Part shown: positions 36,078-45,814 of the stretch, one piece after another
Position numbering within the stretch: position 1 is the stretch's first letter
Layout of the letters: each line of letters starts with the position of its first letter
Source of the DNA: Mycobacterium sp. IS-1264
GTDB lineage: Bacteria > Actinomycetota > Actinomycetes > Mycobacteriales > Mycobacteriaceae
DNA length: 64,000 nt
NCBI RefSeq assembly: GCF_001954195.1
Contig: NZ_MBES01000016.1
Coordinates: forward strand, 1 to 64,000
Reading direction: 5' to 3'
Position numbers and translations under genes: made by a program
The notes under the pieces: model-generated
What the model saw: only the letters and a program-made list of their open reading frames with translations
Databases searched by the model: none
What the model was told of the DNA's origin: nothing

Positions 36078-37556
36078 TCAGGCAGGGTAGCGACGGGGGG
36101 TGAACACCCGGTCACCGGAATCGTCTGAGTACCACTGGGTTTGCGACGATCCGACGATCAGCAGGCAGCGCATGTCGACCTCGGCGGGGTTGAGATCGGC
36201 CAGCCGCACCACGCGCACGTCTTCGTCGGGACCGGAAACGCTGCGGCCGATCACCACCGGCGTGCCGGCTTCGCGGTGTGCGAGCAGCACGTCGCGCATC
36301 GCGGCCACCTGCCAGGTCCGCGACTTCGAGGCCGGGTTGTAGATGGCCAGCACCAGATCGGCGGCGGCCGCGGCGGCCAGGCGAGCCGAAATGACATCCC
36401 ACGGCTTGAGCCGGTCCGACAGCGAGATCACCGCGTAGTCGTGCCCCAACGGCGCGCCCACCCGGCTGGCGACGGCCTGCGCGGCGGTCATCGCGGGAAT
36501 CACTCGGATCCGCACCCCCGGCCATTGTTTGGCCTCTTCCAAAACCGCCGTGGCCATGGCGAAGACGCCCGGATCGCCCGACGACACCACCGCGACGGTG
36601 TGGCCCTGCTCCGCCAACGCGCATGCCAGCCGCGCGCGCTCCGGTTCGTCGGTGTTGTCGCTGGGGTGGCGCCGCTGGCCGTCGCGGACCGGGACGCGAT
36701 CCAGGTAGCCGCCGTAGCCGATCAGGTCGGTCGCGGCGGCCAGCTCGCGTCGGCTCTGCGGCGTCATCCAGTCGAGGTCGCCGGGGCCGAGGCCCACCAC
36801 CGCGACGGTGCCCTCATGCGGGGGATGCTGCGCGCGACGTCCGCCCGGCAGCATGGCCAGCGAGAAGTACGGCACGCTGTTCTCGTCGACGTCGGCGGCG
36901 GGCAGAATGCGCTCTCCGGCGCTGCTGGCACGCTCCACATAGAACGCGTCATCAAGCTGCCCGGACGCCGAAAGCGCTTCTCGCACAGCGTGATACGACC
37001 GGCCCAGTTTGAGGACCACGGCAGCGTCGGCGTCGGCGAGCCGACGGGTCAGCTCCGCGACCGGCAGTGTGCCCGGCAGCACCGACAGCACCTCGTCGCC
37101 GGCCACCAGCGGTGTCGCGATGGCAGCCGAGGCCGCGCTGACCGACGTCACACCCGGCACGATGACGGCGTCGAACCGCTGCGTCAGCCGGGTGTGCAAG
37201 TGCATGTAGGAGCTGTAGAAGAGCGGGTCGCCCTCGGCGAGCAGCGCCACATTGCGTCCCGCGTCCAGATGCGCGGCGATCCGCCGGGTGGCATCGGCGT
37301 AGAAGTCCTCCAGCGCGCCGGCGTACCCGCCGGGATGATCTGTCGCCTCGGTAGTCACCGGATAGACGAGGTGCTCCTCGATCTGGCCGGGCCGCAGATA
37401 CGGTTCGGCGATGCCGCGCGCGATGCTTCGGCCGTGCCGGGCGCTGTGGTAGGCCACCACGTCCGCTTCGCCGATCAGCCGGGCGGCCTTGACGGTCACC
37501 AACTCCGGGTCGCCGGGGCCAAGCCCGACGCCCCATAGCCTGCCGCGCGATGTCAT
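36078..37556 (-). CDS. cobIJ: Fused precorrin-2 C20- and precorrin-3B C17-methyltransferase CobIJ
   Basis: A 492-aa fusion of two tetrapyrrole methylases. Residues 1-240 are CobI ([35 protein letters not shown]), which methylates precorrin-2 at C20. Residues 250-492 are CobJ ([30 protein letters not shown]), which methylates C17 during ring contraction. The fused form is usual in mycobacteria. ATG 37556 overlaps the cobH stop as ATGA; the open frame further upstream is antisense-like and rejected. It is the last gene of the cobG-cobH-cobIJ operon. Confidence 0.97.
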   Translation of the reverse strand: MTSRGRLWGVGLGPGDPELVTVKAARLIGEADVVAYHSARHGRSIARGIAEPYLRPGQIEEHLVYPVTTEATDHPGGYAGALEDFYADATRRIAAHLDAGRNVALLAEGDPLFYSSYMHLHTRLTQRFDAVIVPGVTSVSAASAAIATPLVAGDEVLSVLPGTLPVAELTRRLADADAAVVLKLGRSYHAVREALSASGQLDDAFYVERASSAGERILPAADVDENSVPYFSLAMLPGGRRAQHPPHEGTVAVVGLGPGDLDWMTPQSRRELAAATDLIGYGGYLDRVPVRDGQRRHPSDNTDEPERARLACALAEQGHTVAVVSSGDPGVFAMATAVLEEAKQWPGVRIRVIPAMTAAQAVASRVGAPLGHDYAVISLSDRLKPWDVISARLAAAAAADLVLAIYNPASKSRTWQVAAMRDVLLAHREAGTPVVIGRSVSGPDEDVRVVRLADLNPAEVDMRCLLIVGSSQTQWYSDDSGDRVFTPRRYPA

Positions 37557-38179
37557 TCGCTGTTGCTCGCAATCGCGTTGACGGCCGCGGCCGCCATGGC
37601 GCTGCCGCCCCGGCGGCCCCGCACCACCAGATAAGAGATGCCGCGCGGACGCTCGATCAGCTCCTGCTTGGACTGCGCCGACCCGACGAAGCCGACCGGC
37701 CCGCCCAGCACCGCGACCGGCGGCGCCACCCCCTCGTCCACGAGTTCGAGCAGCCGGAACAGGGCGGTCGGCGCGTTGCCGATGGCCAGCACCGCCCCAG
37801 CCAGCCGGTCGGCCCACAGCTCCACGCCGGCCGCCGAGCGGGTGGTCTGCCGGCGCGCGGCCAGGTCGGCCGCGCCCGGGTCGGCCACCAGCGAGACGAC
37901 CTTGTTGTCGGCGGGCAGCCGCGCGGTAGTGATCCCCGCGGCCACCATCGACGAATCGCACAGGATCGGGGCGCCCGCTTGCAGGGCGGCGCTGGTCCGC
38001 GCGACGACGTCGTCGGTGAACGCGACATGCTCGGCGACGTCGACCTGGCCGCAGGTGTGGATCAGCCGGACCACCACCCGTGCCACGTCGTCGGGAAATC
38101 GCGACAGGTCGGCCTCGGCGCGGATGGCCGCGAACGACTGGCGATAGATCTCCGCCGCGTCGCGGATGTAGTCGAGCAC
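37553..38179 (-). CDS. cobH: Precorrin-8X methylmutase CobH
   Basis: A 208-aa enzyme that shifts the C11 methyl group of precorrin-8X to C12, giving hydrogenobyrinate. Conserved features are the catalytic-His segment [18 protein letters not shown] (about residues 37-54), [15 protein letters not shown] and the C-terminal [19 protein letters not shown] 38179 lies 16 nt after the cobG stop, and the 3' end overlaps cobIJ. Confidence 0.97.
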   Translation of the reverse strand: MLDYIRDAAEIYRQSFAAIRAEADLSRFPDDVARVVVRLIHTCGQVDVAEHVAFTDDVVARTSAALQAGAPILCDSSMVAAGITTARLPADNKVVSLVADPGAADLAARRQTTRSAAGVELWADRLAGAVLAIGNAPTALFRLLELVDEGVAPPVAVLGGPVGFVGSAQSKQELIERPRGISYLVVRGRRGGSAMAAAAVNAIASNSE

Positions 38180-38191
38180 GTGCTCACCCTA
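38180..38191 (-). promoter_or_regulatory. Possible internal leaderless promoter of cobH
   Basis: Minus-strand TAGGGT (38191-38186) lies 6 nt before GTG 38179, in the short cobG-cobH gap. It may be an internal promoter or chance inside the operon. Confidence 0.25.
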
Positions 38192-38195
38192 AGCG

Positions 38196-39296
38196 CTAGC
38201 CGCGCAGCAGCCGATAGCCCTGTCCGCTGGCGACCAGCACCTGACCGGCCGGTGGGCTGCCGCACGCGCGTTCGCAGCCGACGAAGTGACGATGCACGGT
38301 GGAATCCGCGTCGAGCGACAGCGCCGCGTCGGCCCGTACGTCGGCCGCCGAATGTTCGCACCCGGGGCTGCCGATGCACGCGCTGACATTGAGCCAGGGG
38401 GAGTTCTCGTCGAACACCAAGCCCAGCGGGGCAAGGACCCGCAGCGCGGTGTCGGCGACGCCCTCCTCGAGGTCGCACACGAATACCGAGCGCCACGGCG
38501 TGACCACCAGCGGCGCCTCGATCGCGGCGAGATACTCCGCGACGCTGGCGGGCAGCGCCCCCAGCGGCACCGCCGCGCCCAGCGCGACCCGGCCGTCGTC
38601 CTGGTCGATCCAGCCCACCGGTGGCTGGGTGACGGGCGGGAAGGTGGTGTCACTGAGCACCGCGCCGGGAACAAGTCCAGCGATGTCATCCAATTCGCTG
38701 ACGCGCCAAGCTTTTCCGCGTATGTCCACGAAGCGGCGGGCTACTTCCACGAGTGTCTGGATCGCGTCGCGCGGGGCCAGCCGGACGCCGGTGTCCCGCC
38801 CCGCCAGCAGCAGCGCACAGTCGTCGCCCAGCACGTGCACGCCGACGTCGGCGCCCAGCCCCGACACGTCGGCGCGGCCGTCGTCGAGGCCGAACCAGAA
38901 CCGGCCGCCGAGCTCCGCGAGCGCGGGTTCGGCGCAGATCGCAGCGTCCAGCTCACCAACCCAGGGACGCACGTCGGCGCGCCCGCCGGCCCGTCCCGAC
39001 AGCGGCGACGCGACGATGTTGCGGACGCGCTCATGCGTCGTCGACGGCAACAGCCCGGAGCCCGCGATCGCCTCGGCCGCCGCAGTCACGTCGGTGATCC
39101 CGCGTAGTTGCACGTTGCCCCGGGACGTCAGCTCGAGCTTTCCCGAACCGAACCGGCTCGACACATCGGCGAGTGCGGCCAGCTGGGCGGCCGTGATCAT
39201 GCCGCCGGGCAGCCGGACGCGCACCAGCGCACCGTCGGCCGCCTCGTGCGCCTGCAGTGCGCCCGGGCAACCGTCCGTGTCGCGCGATCTGGCCAT
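38196..39296 (-). CDS. cobG: Precorrin-3B synthase CobG
   Basis: A 366-aa iron-sulfur monooxygenase of the nitrite/sulfite reductase ferredoxin-like family. It uses O2 to oxidise precorrin-3A, which marks the pathway as aerobic. The N-terminal half has RLPGGMITAAQLAALADVS and LTSRGNVQLRGI. The 4Fe-4S ligands appear near the C-terminus as CIGSPGC and CERAC. ATG 39296 begins MARSRDTDGCPG, as in the known family start, and has TACCGT 6 nt upstream. The frame continues 25 codons further without support. Confidence 0.96.
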   Translation of the reverse strand: MARSRDTDGCPGALQAHEAADGALVRVRLPGGMITAAQLAALADVSSRFGSGKLELTSRGNVQLRGITDVTAAAEAIAGSGLLPSTTHERVRNIVASPLSGRAGGRADVRPWVGELDAAICAEPALAELGGRFWFGLDDGRADVSGLGADVGVHVLGDDCALLLAGRDTGVRLAPRDAIQTLVEVARRFVDIRGKAWRVSELDDIAGLVPGAVLSDTTFPPVTQPPVGWIDQDDGRVALGAAVPLGALPASVAEYLAAIEAPLVVTPWRSVFVCDLEEGVADTALRVLAPLGLVFDENSPWLNVSACIGSPGCEHSAADVRADAALSLDADSTVHRHFVGCERACGSPPAGQVLVASGQGYRLLRG

Positions 39297-39308
39297 CCGT
39301 TTACGGTA
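39297..39308 (-). promoter_or_regulatory. Candidate leaderless promoter of the cobG-cobH-cobIJ operon
   Basis: Minus-strand TACCGT (39308-39303), 6-nt spacer, then the cobG ATG at 39296. No ribosome site is visible. Confidence 0.5.
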
Positions 39309-39364
39309 CGACCCGTGGACTTTCCGGCGTAACGTGCAGGCCAGCGAGAGGTCGGGTGATTGCC

Positions 39365-40822
39365 ATGGCACAGAAGCGCCCAGTGAAGGTCGCGATCATC
39401 GGCGCCGGGATGTCCGGCATCTGCATGGCCGCCAAGCTGCAGGACGCCGGCATCGACTCGTTCACCATTTTCGAGAAGGCCGACGAGGTGGGCGGCACGT
39501 GGCGCGACAACACCTATCCCGGACTTACCTGCGATGTCCCGTCGCGCTACTACTCCTATTCGTTCCGGCCGAATCCCAACTGGTCGCACTGGCTGCCGCC
39601 GGGCCCGGAGATCCAGGCGTATTTCCAGCGGGTGGCCGACGAACGGGGCATCCGTCCGTACATCCGGTTCGGCACCGTCGTCACCGCGGCCCGATATGAC
39701 GACGGGACGTGGCGACTCACCACCCGCGACGGTGAGGAGACGTTCGACGTGCTCGTCACCGCGACGGGGGTCCTGCGGGTGCCTCGCTATCCGGACATCC
39801 CCGGACGGGACACCTTCGCCGGCCCGGCCTTTCACTCGTCGCAGTGGGACCACTCGGTTTCGTTGCCGGACAAGAGGATCGGCCTGATCGGCACCGGTTC
39901 GACCGGTGTGCAGATTACCGCGGAGCTCGGCGGCAAGGTGCGCCAGCTGAAAGTCTTTCAGCGCACCGCGCAGTGGGTTTACCCATTCCCTAACCCGCGC
40001 TATTCAAAGTTGGCTCAGGCGGCGCTGTCACGGTGGCCGGCGCTGAACGGTCTGCCCTATCGCTTCTGGGGGTGGCTGATGCGGCACTGGTTCGGCGTGG
40101 CACCGATCCGCCCGGGCTGGCAGCGCCGTCAGATCCAGGCCTGGTGTCGATGGAACCTGCGGCTGTCGGTGCGCGACCCGCAGCTCAGGGCCAAGCTGAC
40201 TCCCACCTACCAACCGATGTGCAAGCGGCAGGTGATGGCCGGGCATTTCTACCGGTCCGTACAAAAGCCCGGAGTAGAGATCATCACCGACTCGATCGAC
40301 CACATCGAGCCGCGCGGCATCGTCACCGCCGACGGCACGCTGCACGAACTCGACATGCTGGTCTATGCCACCGGATTCGACGCGCGCGCCTACGTGCGCC
40401 CACTCGAGGTGATCGGGGAGGGCGGAATCACCCTGGACGAGGTCTGGGAGGACGGTCCGATGGCTTATCGGTCTATCGCGGTGCCGGGATTCCCCAATCT
40501 GTTCATGCTGATGGGGCCGCATTCGCCGATCGGCAACCAGTCGCTCGTTCCGATCGCCGAGGACCAGGCCGGCTACGTGATGTGGTGGATCGAGCAGCTG
40601 CGTGACGGAGCGGTGCGCGCAGCGGCTCCGACCGAGGCGGCGACCAAGGAATACAACGAACGCATGAAAGCCGCTATGCCGCAGACGATTTGGGTTACCG
40701 GCTGCAGCAGTTGGTACCTTGGCAAGGACGGTCTGCCGGAGCTCTTCCCGTGGACGCCCGAGACCCACCGCGAGCTGTTGCGACGACCCGAGCCGACGCA
40801 CTTCGAGGTGCGCACCGCCTGA
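39365..40822 (+). CDS. Flavin-containing Baeyer-Villiger-type monooxygenase
   Basis: A 485-aa class B flavoprotein monooxygenase using FAD and NADPH. IIGAGMSGICMA (residues 10-21) binds FAD, GGTWRDNTYPG follows, and the Baeyer-Villiger fingerprint FAGPAFHSSQW starts at Phe151. LIGTGSTGVQ is the second dinucleotide site for NADPH. Mycobacteria carry many such enzymes (EthA and MymA types) acting on ketones or mycolate precursors; the substrate here is unknown. ATG 39365 follows a GAGAGG-containing leader. It is divergent from cobG and convergent with the SDR at 40826, with a 3-bp gap. Confidence 0.93.
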   Translation: MAQKRPVKVAIIGAGMSGICMAAKLQDAGIDSFTIFEKADEVGGTWRDNTYPGLTCDVPSRYYSYSFRPNPNWSHWLPPGPEIQAYFQRVADERGIRPYIRFGTVVTAARYDDGTWRLTTRDGEETFDVLVTATGVLRVPRYPDIPGRDTFAGPAFHSSQWDHSVSLPDKRIGLIGTGSTGVQITAELGGKVRQLKVFQRTAQWVYPFPNPRYSKLAQAALSRWPALNGLPYRFWGWLMRHWFGVAPIRPGWQRRQIQAWCRWNLRLSVRDPQLRAKLTPTYQPMCKRQVMAGHFYRSVQKPGVEIITDSIDHIEPRGIVTADGTLHELDMLVYATGFDARAYVRPLEVIGEGGITLDEVWEDGPMAYRSIAVPGFPNLFMLMGPHSPIGNQSLVPIAEDQAGYVMWWIEQLRDGAVRAAAPTEAATKEYNERMKAAMPQTIWVTGCSSWYLGKDGLPELFPWTPETHRELLRRPEPTHFEVRTA

Positions 40823-40825
40823 GCG

Positions 40826-41629
40826 TCAGGACGTTCCCGTCCGTCGGGCATAGGTAGCGCGCTTATCCACTTCGACGTCGCTGGTGAAAACGCGTCCGGT
40901 GCCCAATAGCCGCCCTAGCGCCTCGTATGCGCCTTGCGGCATCAAACGCTGAGCGGACGCGACCACGCCTATGGAACGGGGTACGACGACACGTGATTTC
41001 GGTTTGGCGATCACGTCGGCGACTGCCCTGGCGACGTCGTCAGGCTCGGCGTTTTTGAAGCCGCGCGCGTGGCCGATGCCGGCGATCATCTCGGTGTTGG
41101 TCAACGTCGGCATGATCACCGAGAAATGGACGCCGCTCCCGCGGTTCTCCATGCGTACGGCGTCGGTGTACCCGAGAACGGCATGTTTCGTCGCGCAATA
41201 CGTTGCGATGCCCTCGGTGGGCAGCACGCTCGCCAGCGACCCGATGTTGATGATGTGACCGCGTCCGCGGGGCAGCATGCGTTGGGCGGCCAGCTTGGTG
41301 CCCAGGATGACGCCGTAGACGTTAACGTCGAGCACCCGCCGGGTGATGTCGTCGGACTCGTCGACGGCGCCACCCACCGCGATGACGCCCGCATTGTTCA
41401 CCACGACATCGATCGGCCCCAGGTCGCTTTCGACGCCGTCGAGGAAATCGGTGAAGGATTGACGATCCGTCACGTCCAGCCGACGGCCCGCGTCGGCGCC
41501 CACCGGATCGATGTCGCCGACGGCGACCTTGCCGCCCAGGTCCCGCAGAACCGTGGCGATGGCCAGACCGATTCCGCGCGCTCCGCCGGTGATGGCAATG
41601 ACCTTGTCCGCAACCGCCGCAGCCTTCAT
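40826..41629 (-). CDS. Short-chain dehydrogenase/reductase
   Basis: A 267-aa classical SDR. The cofactor motif TGGARGIG is at residues 15-22 and VNNAG near residue 83. The catalytic Ser lies in NIGSLASV and Tyr/Lys in YCATK. Asp near residue 39 (AVGDID) suggests NAD rather than NADP as cofactor. The C-terminal residues after 190 are typical of mycobacterial SDRs acting on hydrophobic alcohols or ketones. It is convergent with the monooxygenase, and possible shared ketone chemistry is speculation. TAGCGT plus GAGGGG directly precede the ATG. Confidence 0.93.
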   Translation of the reverse strand: MKAAAVADKVIAITGGARGIGLAIATVLRDLGGKVAVGDIDPVGADAGRRLDVTDRQSFTDFLDGVESDLGPIDVVVNNAGVIAVGGAVDESDDITRRVLDVNVYGVILGTKLAAQRMLPRGRGHIINIGSLASVLPTEGIATYCATKHAVLGYTDAVRMENRGSGVHFSVIMPTLTNTEMIAGIGHARGFKNAEPDDVARAVADVIAKPKSRVVVPRSIGVVASAQRLMPQGAYEALGRLLGTGRVFTSDVEVDKRATYARRTGTS

Positions 41630-41641
41630 CCCCTCACGCTA
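41630..41641 (-). promoter_or_regulatory. Candidate leaderless promoter of the 40826-41629 SDR
   Basis: Minus-strand TAGCGT (41641-41636) lies 6 nt before the ATG at 41629. The GAGGGG between them is too close to act as a normal ribosome site. Confidence 0.4.
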
Positions 41642-41688
41642 GCGGTGCCGCCGCTGGTTGCCGAGCCCCACTGCGGTACGAATGGTGG

Positions 41689-44600
41689 GTGGCCGAGCCG
41701 ACCATCTTGCTGCTGTCGACATCCGACACCGACCTGATCAGCGCCCGGTCCAGCGGCAAAAACTATCGGTGGGCCAATCCGTCGCGGCTGCCCGACCCTC
41801 TAACCGATTCAGAACTGGGGGAGTTGCTGTCCGGCGCCGCGATCGTCGTGGTCCGGATCCTGGGTGGCTATCGCGCCTGGCAGAGCGGCATCGACGCCGT
41901 GATCGCCAGCGGTGTCCCGACGGTACTGGTCAGCGGCGAACAGGCCGCTGACGCGGAATTGACCGGCCTGTCGACGCTGGCGGCCGGCATCGCGGTGCAG
42001 GCGCACATCTACCTGGCCCACGGCGGTGTCGAGAACCTGCGGCAGCTGCACGCCTTCCTTTCGGACACCGTGCTGATGACGGGCTTCGGGTTCACGCCGC
42101 CCGTGGTGACGCCGACGTGGGGCGAGCTGCAGCGCCACGACGCCGCGAACACCGAAGGCCCGACGATCGCGGTGTTGTACTACCGGGCGCAGCACCTGGC
42201 CGGCAACACCGCATACATCGAATCGCTGTGCCGGGCCATCGAGGACGAAGGCGGGCGCCCGCTGCCCGTCTACTGCGCGTCGCTGCGCACCGCCGAACCG
42301 GAGCTGCTGCAACGGCTGAAAGATGCCGACGCCATGGTCGTCACCGTGCTGGCCGCCGGGGGACTGAAGCCGGCCACGGTGTCCGCCGGCGGCGACGACG
42401 ACAGCTGGAACGTCGAACACCTTGCGGCGCTGGACATCCCGATCCTGCAGGGCCTGTGCCTCACCAGCCCGCGCGATCAGTGGCGCGACAACGACGACGG
42501 GCTCAGTCCGCTGGACGTGGCCAGCCAGGTGGCGGTCCCGGAGTTCGACGGACGCATCATCACGGTTCCGTTCTCGTTCAAGGAGATTGACGACGACGGC
42601 CTGATCTCCTATGTCGCCGACCCGGAGCGCTGCGCGCGTGTCGCGGGCCTGGCGATCCGTCACGCACGGCTGCGGCACGTCGCGCCCGCGGACAAGCGCG
42701 TGGCCCTGGTGTTCTCGGCCTACCCGACCAAGCACGCCCGCATCGGCAACGCGGTCGGCCTGGACACCCCGGCCAGCGCGGTCGCGCTGCTGCGCGCGTT
42801 GCGCGAACGCGGTTACCGGGTGGGCGACCTGCCCGGAGTCGAGTCCAACGACGGCGACGCCCTGATTCACGCGCTGATCGAACGAGGCGGACAAGATCCC
42901 GACTGGCTCACCGAAGGGCAACTCGCCGGCAACCCGATCCGGATGTCCGCCAAGGACTATCGCGACTGGTTCGCGAGCCTGCCGCCGGAACTCACCGACG
43001 TCGTCGAAAAGCACTGGGGCCCGCCGCCCGGCGACCTCTTCGTCGACCGCGGTAACGATCCCGACGGCGAGATCGTCATCGCCGCAATGCAAGCGGGCAA
43101 TCTGGTGCTGATGGTGCAGCCGCCCCGCGGTTTCGGCGAAAACCCCGTTGCCATCTATCACGACCCGGACCTGCCGCCCAGCCACCACTACCTGGCTGCC
43201 TACCACTGGCTGGATGCCGGCTTCAAAGCCGACGCCGTCATCCATCTTGGCAAGCACGGCAACCTGGAATGGCTGCCCGGAAAGACGCTGGGCATGTCGG
43301 CGGCGTGTGGATCCGACGCCGCGCTGGGTAACCTGCCGCTGATCTATCCCTTCCTGGTCAACGATCCCGGGGAGGGAACCCAGGCCAAGCGGCGGGCGCA
43401 CGCGGTGCTCGTCGACCACCTCATCCCGCCGATGGCGCGCGCCGAAACCTACGGCGACATCGCGCGTTTGGAGCAGCTGCTCGACGAGCACGCCAACGTC
43501 GCCGCGCTTGACCCCGGCAAGCTGCCCGCGATCCGCCAGCAGATCTGGACGCTGATCCGGGCCGCGAAGATGGATCACGACCTGGGATTGGCCGAGCGAC
43601 CCGCCGAGGACTCGTTCGACGACATGATCCTGCACATCGACGGCTGGCTGTGCGAGATCAAGGACGTCCAGATCCGCGACGGCCTGCACGTCCTCGGCCA
43701 AAGGCCAACGGGCGAGGCCGAACTCGATTTGGTGTTGGCGATTTTGCGGGCCCGCCAGCTGTTCGGCGGCGAGCACGCCATGCCCGGCCTGCGGCAGGCC
43801 TTGGGGCTGGCCGAGGACGGCACCGACGAGCGGACGTCAGTTGACGAGGCGGAGGCCGCCGCCCGTGAACTGGTCGCCGCGCTGCAGGCCACCGGTTGGA
43901 ATCCCGACGCCGCCGAAAGCCTCACCGACAACGCCGAGGTGGCAAGAGTGCTGCGGTTCGCGGCCACCGAGGTGGTGCCCCGGTTGGCCGGCACGGCCTC
44001 CGAAATCGATCAGGTGCTCAGGGCGCTCGACGGCCGGTTCATCCCCGCCGGCCCGTCGGGCTCCCCGCTGCGCGGCCTGATCAACGTGCTGCCCACAGGA
44101 CGCAACTTCTACTCCGTCGATCCCAAGGCGATCCCGTCCCGGCTGGCGTGGGAAGCAGGTGTGGCGCTGGCGGATTCGCTGCTCACCCGGTATCGCAACG
44201 ACCACGGCCGCTGGCCGCAATCGGTGGGGCTGTCGGTATGGGGCACCTCGGCCATGCGCACCGCCGGTGACGACATCGCCGAAGTCCTTGCGCTGCTGGG
44301 CGTTCGACCGGTCTGGGACGACGCATCGCGGCGGGTCGTCGGGTTGACCCCGATGCCGCTGGTCGAGCTGGGCCGCCCGCGCATCGACGTGACCGTGCGC
44401 ATCTCGGGATTCTTCCGCGACGCGTTCCCGCACGTGGTGACCATGCTCGACGACGCGGTGCGGTTGGTCGCCGACCTCGACGAGCCGGAGCAAGATAACT
44501 ACGTACGCGCCCACGCTCAGGCCGACCTGGCCCAGCATGGCGATCAACGCCGCTCCACCACAAGGATTTTCGGATCCAAGCCGGGAACATATGGCGCCGG

Positions 44601-45276
44601 CTTGCTGCAGCTGATCGACAGCCGCAACTGGCGCGACGACGCGGATCTGGCGCAGGTGTACACGGCGTGGGGCGGCTTCGCCTATGGACGCGACCTGGAC
44701 GGACGCGAGGCCGTCGACGACATGAACCGCCAGTACCGACGAATCGCGGTGGCCGCCAAGAACACCGACACCCGCGAACACGACATCGCAGACTCCGACG
44801 ATTACTTCCAATACCACGGCGGGATGGTGGCCACCGTGCGGGCGCTTACCGGTCAAGCGCCCGCCGCCTACATCGGCGACAACACCAGGCCCGACGCGAT
44901 CCGCACCCGCACCCTCTCGGAGGAGACCACCCGGGTATTTCGCGCCCGCGTCGTCAATCCCCGCTGGATGGCCGCGATGCGCCGGCACGGCTATAAGGGT
45001 GCCTTCGAGATGGCCGCGACCGTCGACTACCTATTCGGCTACGACGCCACCGCGGGGGTCATGGCCGACTGGATGTACGAACAACTCACCGAGCGCTACG
45101 TGCTGGACGCCGAGAACCGCAAGTTCATGGCGGAGTCCAACCCGTGGGCGCTGCACGGCATGGCCGAGCGGCTGCTGGAGGCAGCCGGCCGCGGCATGTG
45201 GGCGGACCCGCAACCGGAAACCCTGGACGGGCTGCGCCAGGCACTACTGGAAACCGAGGGTGACCTGGAGGGCTGA
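41689..45276 (+). CDS. cobN: Aerobic cobaltochelatase large subunit CobN
   Basis: A 1195-aa chelatase subunit that, with ATPase partners, inserts cobalt into hydrogenobyrinic acid a,c-diamide. It is the large porphyrin-binding subunit, related to ChlH/BchH. Motifs include AVLYYRAQHLAGNTAYIESL, the strongly conserved HLGKHGNLEWLPGK near residue 523, GTQAKRRAHAVLVDHLIPPM and, near the C-terminus, GGMVATVRALTG. Length is normal for mycobacterial CobN. GTG 41689 is the likely start. No cobalamin riboswitch is recognisable in the 59 bp upstream. Two palindromic repeats lie just downstream. Confidence 0.97.
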   Translation: MAEPTILLLSTSDTDLISARSSGKNYRWANPSRLPDPLTDSELGELLSGAAIVVVRILGGYRAWQSGIDAVIASGVPTVLVSGEQAADAELTGLSTLAAGIAVQAHIYLAHGGVENLRQLHAFLSDTVLMTGFGFTPPVVTPTWGELQRHDAANTEGPTIAVLYYRAQHLAGNTAYIESLCRAIEDEGGRPLPVYCASLRTAEPELLQRLKDADAMVVTVLAAGGLKPATVSAGGDDDSWNVEHLAALDIPILQGLCLTSPRDQWRDNDDGLSPLDVASQVAVPEFDGRIITVPFSFKEIDDDGLISYVADPERCARVAGLAIRHARLRHVAPADKRVALVFSAYPTKHARIGNAVGLDTPASAVALLRALRERGYRVGDLPGVESNDGDALIHALIERGGQDPDWLTEGQLAGNPIRMSAKDYRDWFASLPPELTDVVEKHWGPPPGDLFVDRGNDPDGEIVIAAMQAGNLVLMVQPPRGFGENPVAIYHDPDLPPSHHYLAAYHWLDAGFKADAVIHLGKHGNLEWLPGKTLGMSAACGSDAALGNLPLIYPFLVNDPGEGTQAKRRAHAVLVDHLIPPMARAETYGDIARLEQLLDEHANVAALDPGKLPAIRQQIWTLIRAAKMDHDLGLAERPAEDSFDDMILHIDGWLCEIKDVQIRDGLHVLGQRPTGEAELDLVLAILRARQLFGGEHAMPGLRQALGLAEDGTDERTSVDEAEAAARELVAALQATGWNPDAAESLTDNAEVARVLRFAATEVVPRLAGTASEIDQVLRALDGRFIPAGPSGSPLRGLINVLPTGRNFYSVDPKAIPSRLAWEAGVALADSLLTRYRNDHGRWPQSVGLSVWGTSAMRTAGDDIAEVLALLGVRPVWDDASRRVVGLTPMPLVELGRPRIDVTVRISGFFRDAFPHVVTMLDDAVRLVADLDEPEQDNYVRAHAQADLAQHGDQRRSTTRIFGSKPGTYGAGLLQLIDSRNWRDDADLAQVYTAWGGFAYGRDLDGREAVDDMNRQYRRIAVAAKNTDTREHDIADSDDYFQYHGGMVATVRALTGQAPAAYIGDNTRPDAIRTRTLSEETTRVFRARVVNPRWMAAMRRHGYKGAFEMAATVDYLFGYDATAGVMADWMYEQLTERYVLDAENRKFMAESNPWALHGMAERLLEAAGRGMWADPQPETLDGLRQALLETEGDLEG

Positions 45277-45309
45277 CACGGGCTACTCCGAATTCGCCGC
45301 CCCGGTCGC

Positions 45310-45365
45310 GAACGTGCGGCTAGCCGCACACTCGGAGCCGAACGTGCGGCTGGCCGCACACTCGG
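45310..45365. repeat. Two copies of a palindromic 26-bp repeat downstream of cobN
   Basis: Each copy contains a 16-bp palindrome, GTGCGGCTAGCCGCAC at 45314-45329 (perfect) and the same with one change at 45344-45359. They sit in shared flanks GAACG...ACTCGG with a period of 30 bp. They lie between cobN and the PPOX gene, so could form a transcription terminator or be a dispersed intergenic repeat. Confidence 0.85.
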
Positions 45366-45401
45366 CTTGAGAGGGCCGCTGTCAGGAGTCCTCTCCCGGA
45401 G

Positions 45402-45413
45402 TAGGTTGACACC
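45402..45413 (+). promoter_or_regulatory. Candidate leaderless promoter of the Rv2061c-like gene
   Basis: TAGGTT (45402-45407), 6-nt spacer, then GTG 45414. It supports the chosen start. Confidence 0.5.
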
Positions 45414-45809
45414 GTGACGCCTACCTTCGCCGATCTCGCCAAGTCGGAATACATCCTGCTGACCACGTTCACCAAAGACGGCCGACCCAAGCCGGTGCCA
45501 ATCTGGACCGCCGTGGATAAGGAGCGCGGGGACCGGCTCCTCGTCATCACCGAGGAAAAGTCGTGGAAGGTCAAGCGGATCCGCCACACTCCGCGCGTGA
45601 CGCTGGCCACCTGCACCATGCGCGGCCGCCCGACGAGCGAGGCGGTCGAGGGGACCGCGACTATCCTCGACAAGTCGGAAACGGCCGCCGTCTACGACGC
45701 GATCGGCAAGCGCTACGGCATCGTGGGCAAGGTGTTCAACTTCTTCAGCAAGGCGCGCGGCGGCATGGAAAAGAACGTGGGCCTCGAGCTCAAAGTGGCC
45801 GCGCCCTAA
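45414..45809 (+). CDS. PPOX-class F420/flavin-dependent enzyme (Rv2061c-like)
   Basis: A 131-aa split-barrel protein of the pyridoxamine-oxidase-like family (Rv2061c group). It has ILLTTFTKDGRPKPVPIW, then VKRIRHTPRVTLATC and a C-terminal GGMEKNVGLELK. Members bind F420 or FMN and reduce small redox substrates; the substrate is unknown. The position downstream of cobN is the same as in M. tuberculosis. The GTG 45414 start is supported by an upstream TANNNT box. Confidence 0.92.
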   Translation: MTPTFADLAKSEYILLTTFTKDGRPKPVPIWTAVDKERGDRLLVITEEKSWKVKRIRHTPRVTLATCTMRGRPTSEAVEGTATILDKSETAAVYDAIGKRYGIVGKVFNFFSKARGGMEKNVGLELKVAAP

Positions 45810-45814
45810 CGCAA

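Noticed and set aside
41630..41688. Cobalamin riboswitch upstream of cobN
   Set aside because: The gap is only 59 bp and no B12-box with the expected helices could be found.
45310..45365. CRISPR array
   Set aside because: Only two units, with a 4-nt gap rather than a spacer, and no cas genes.
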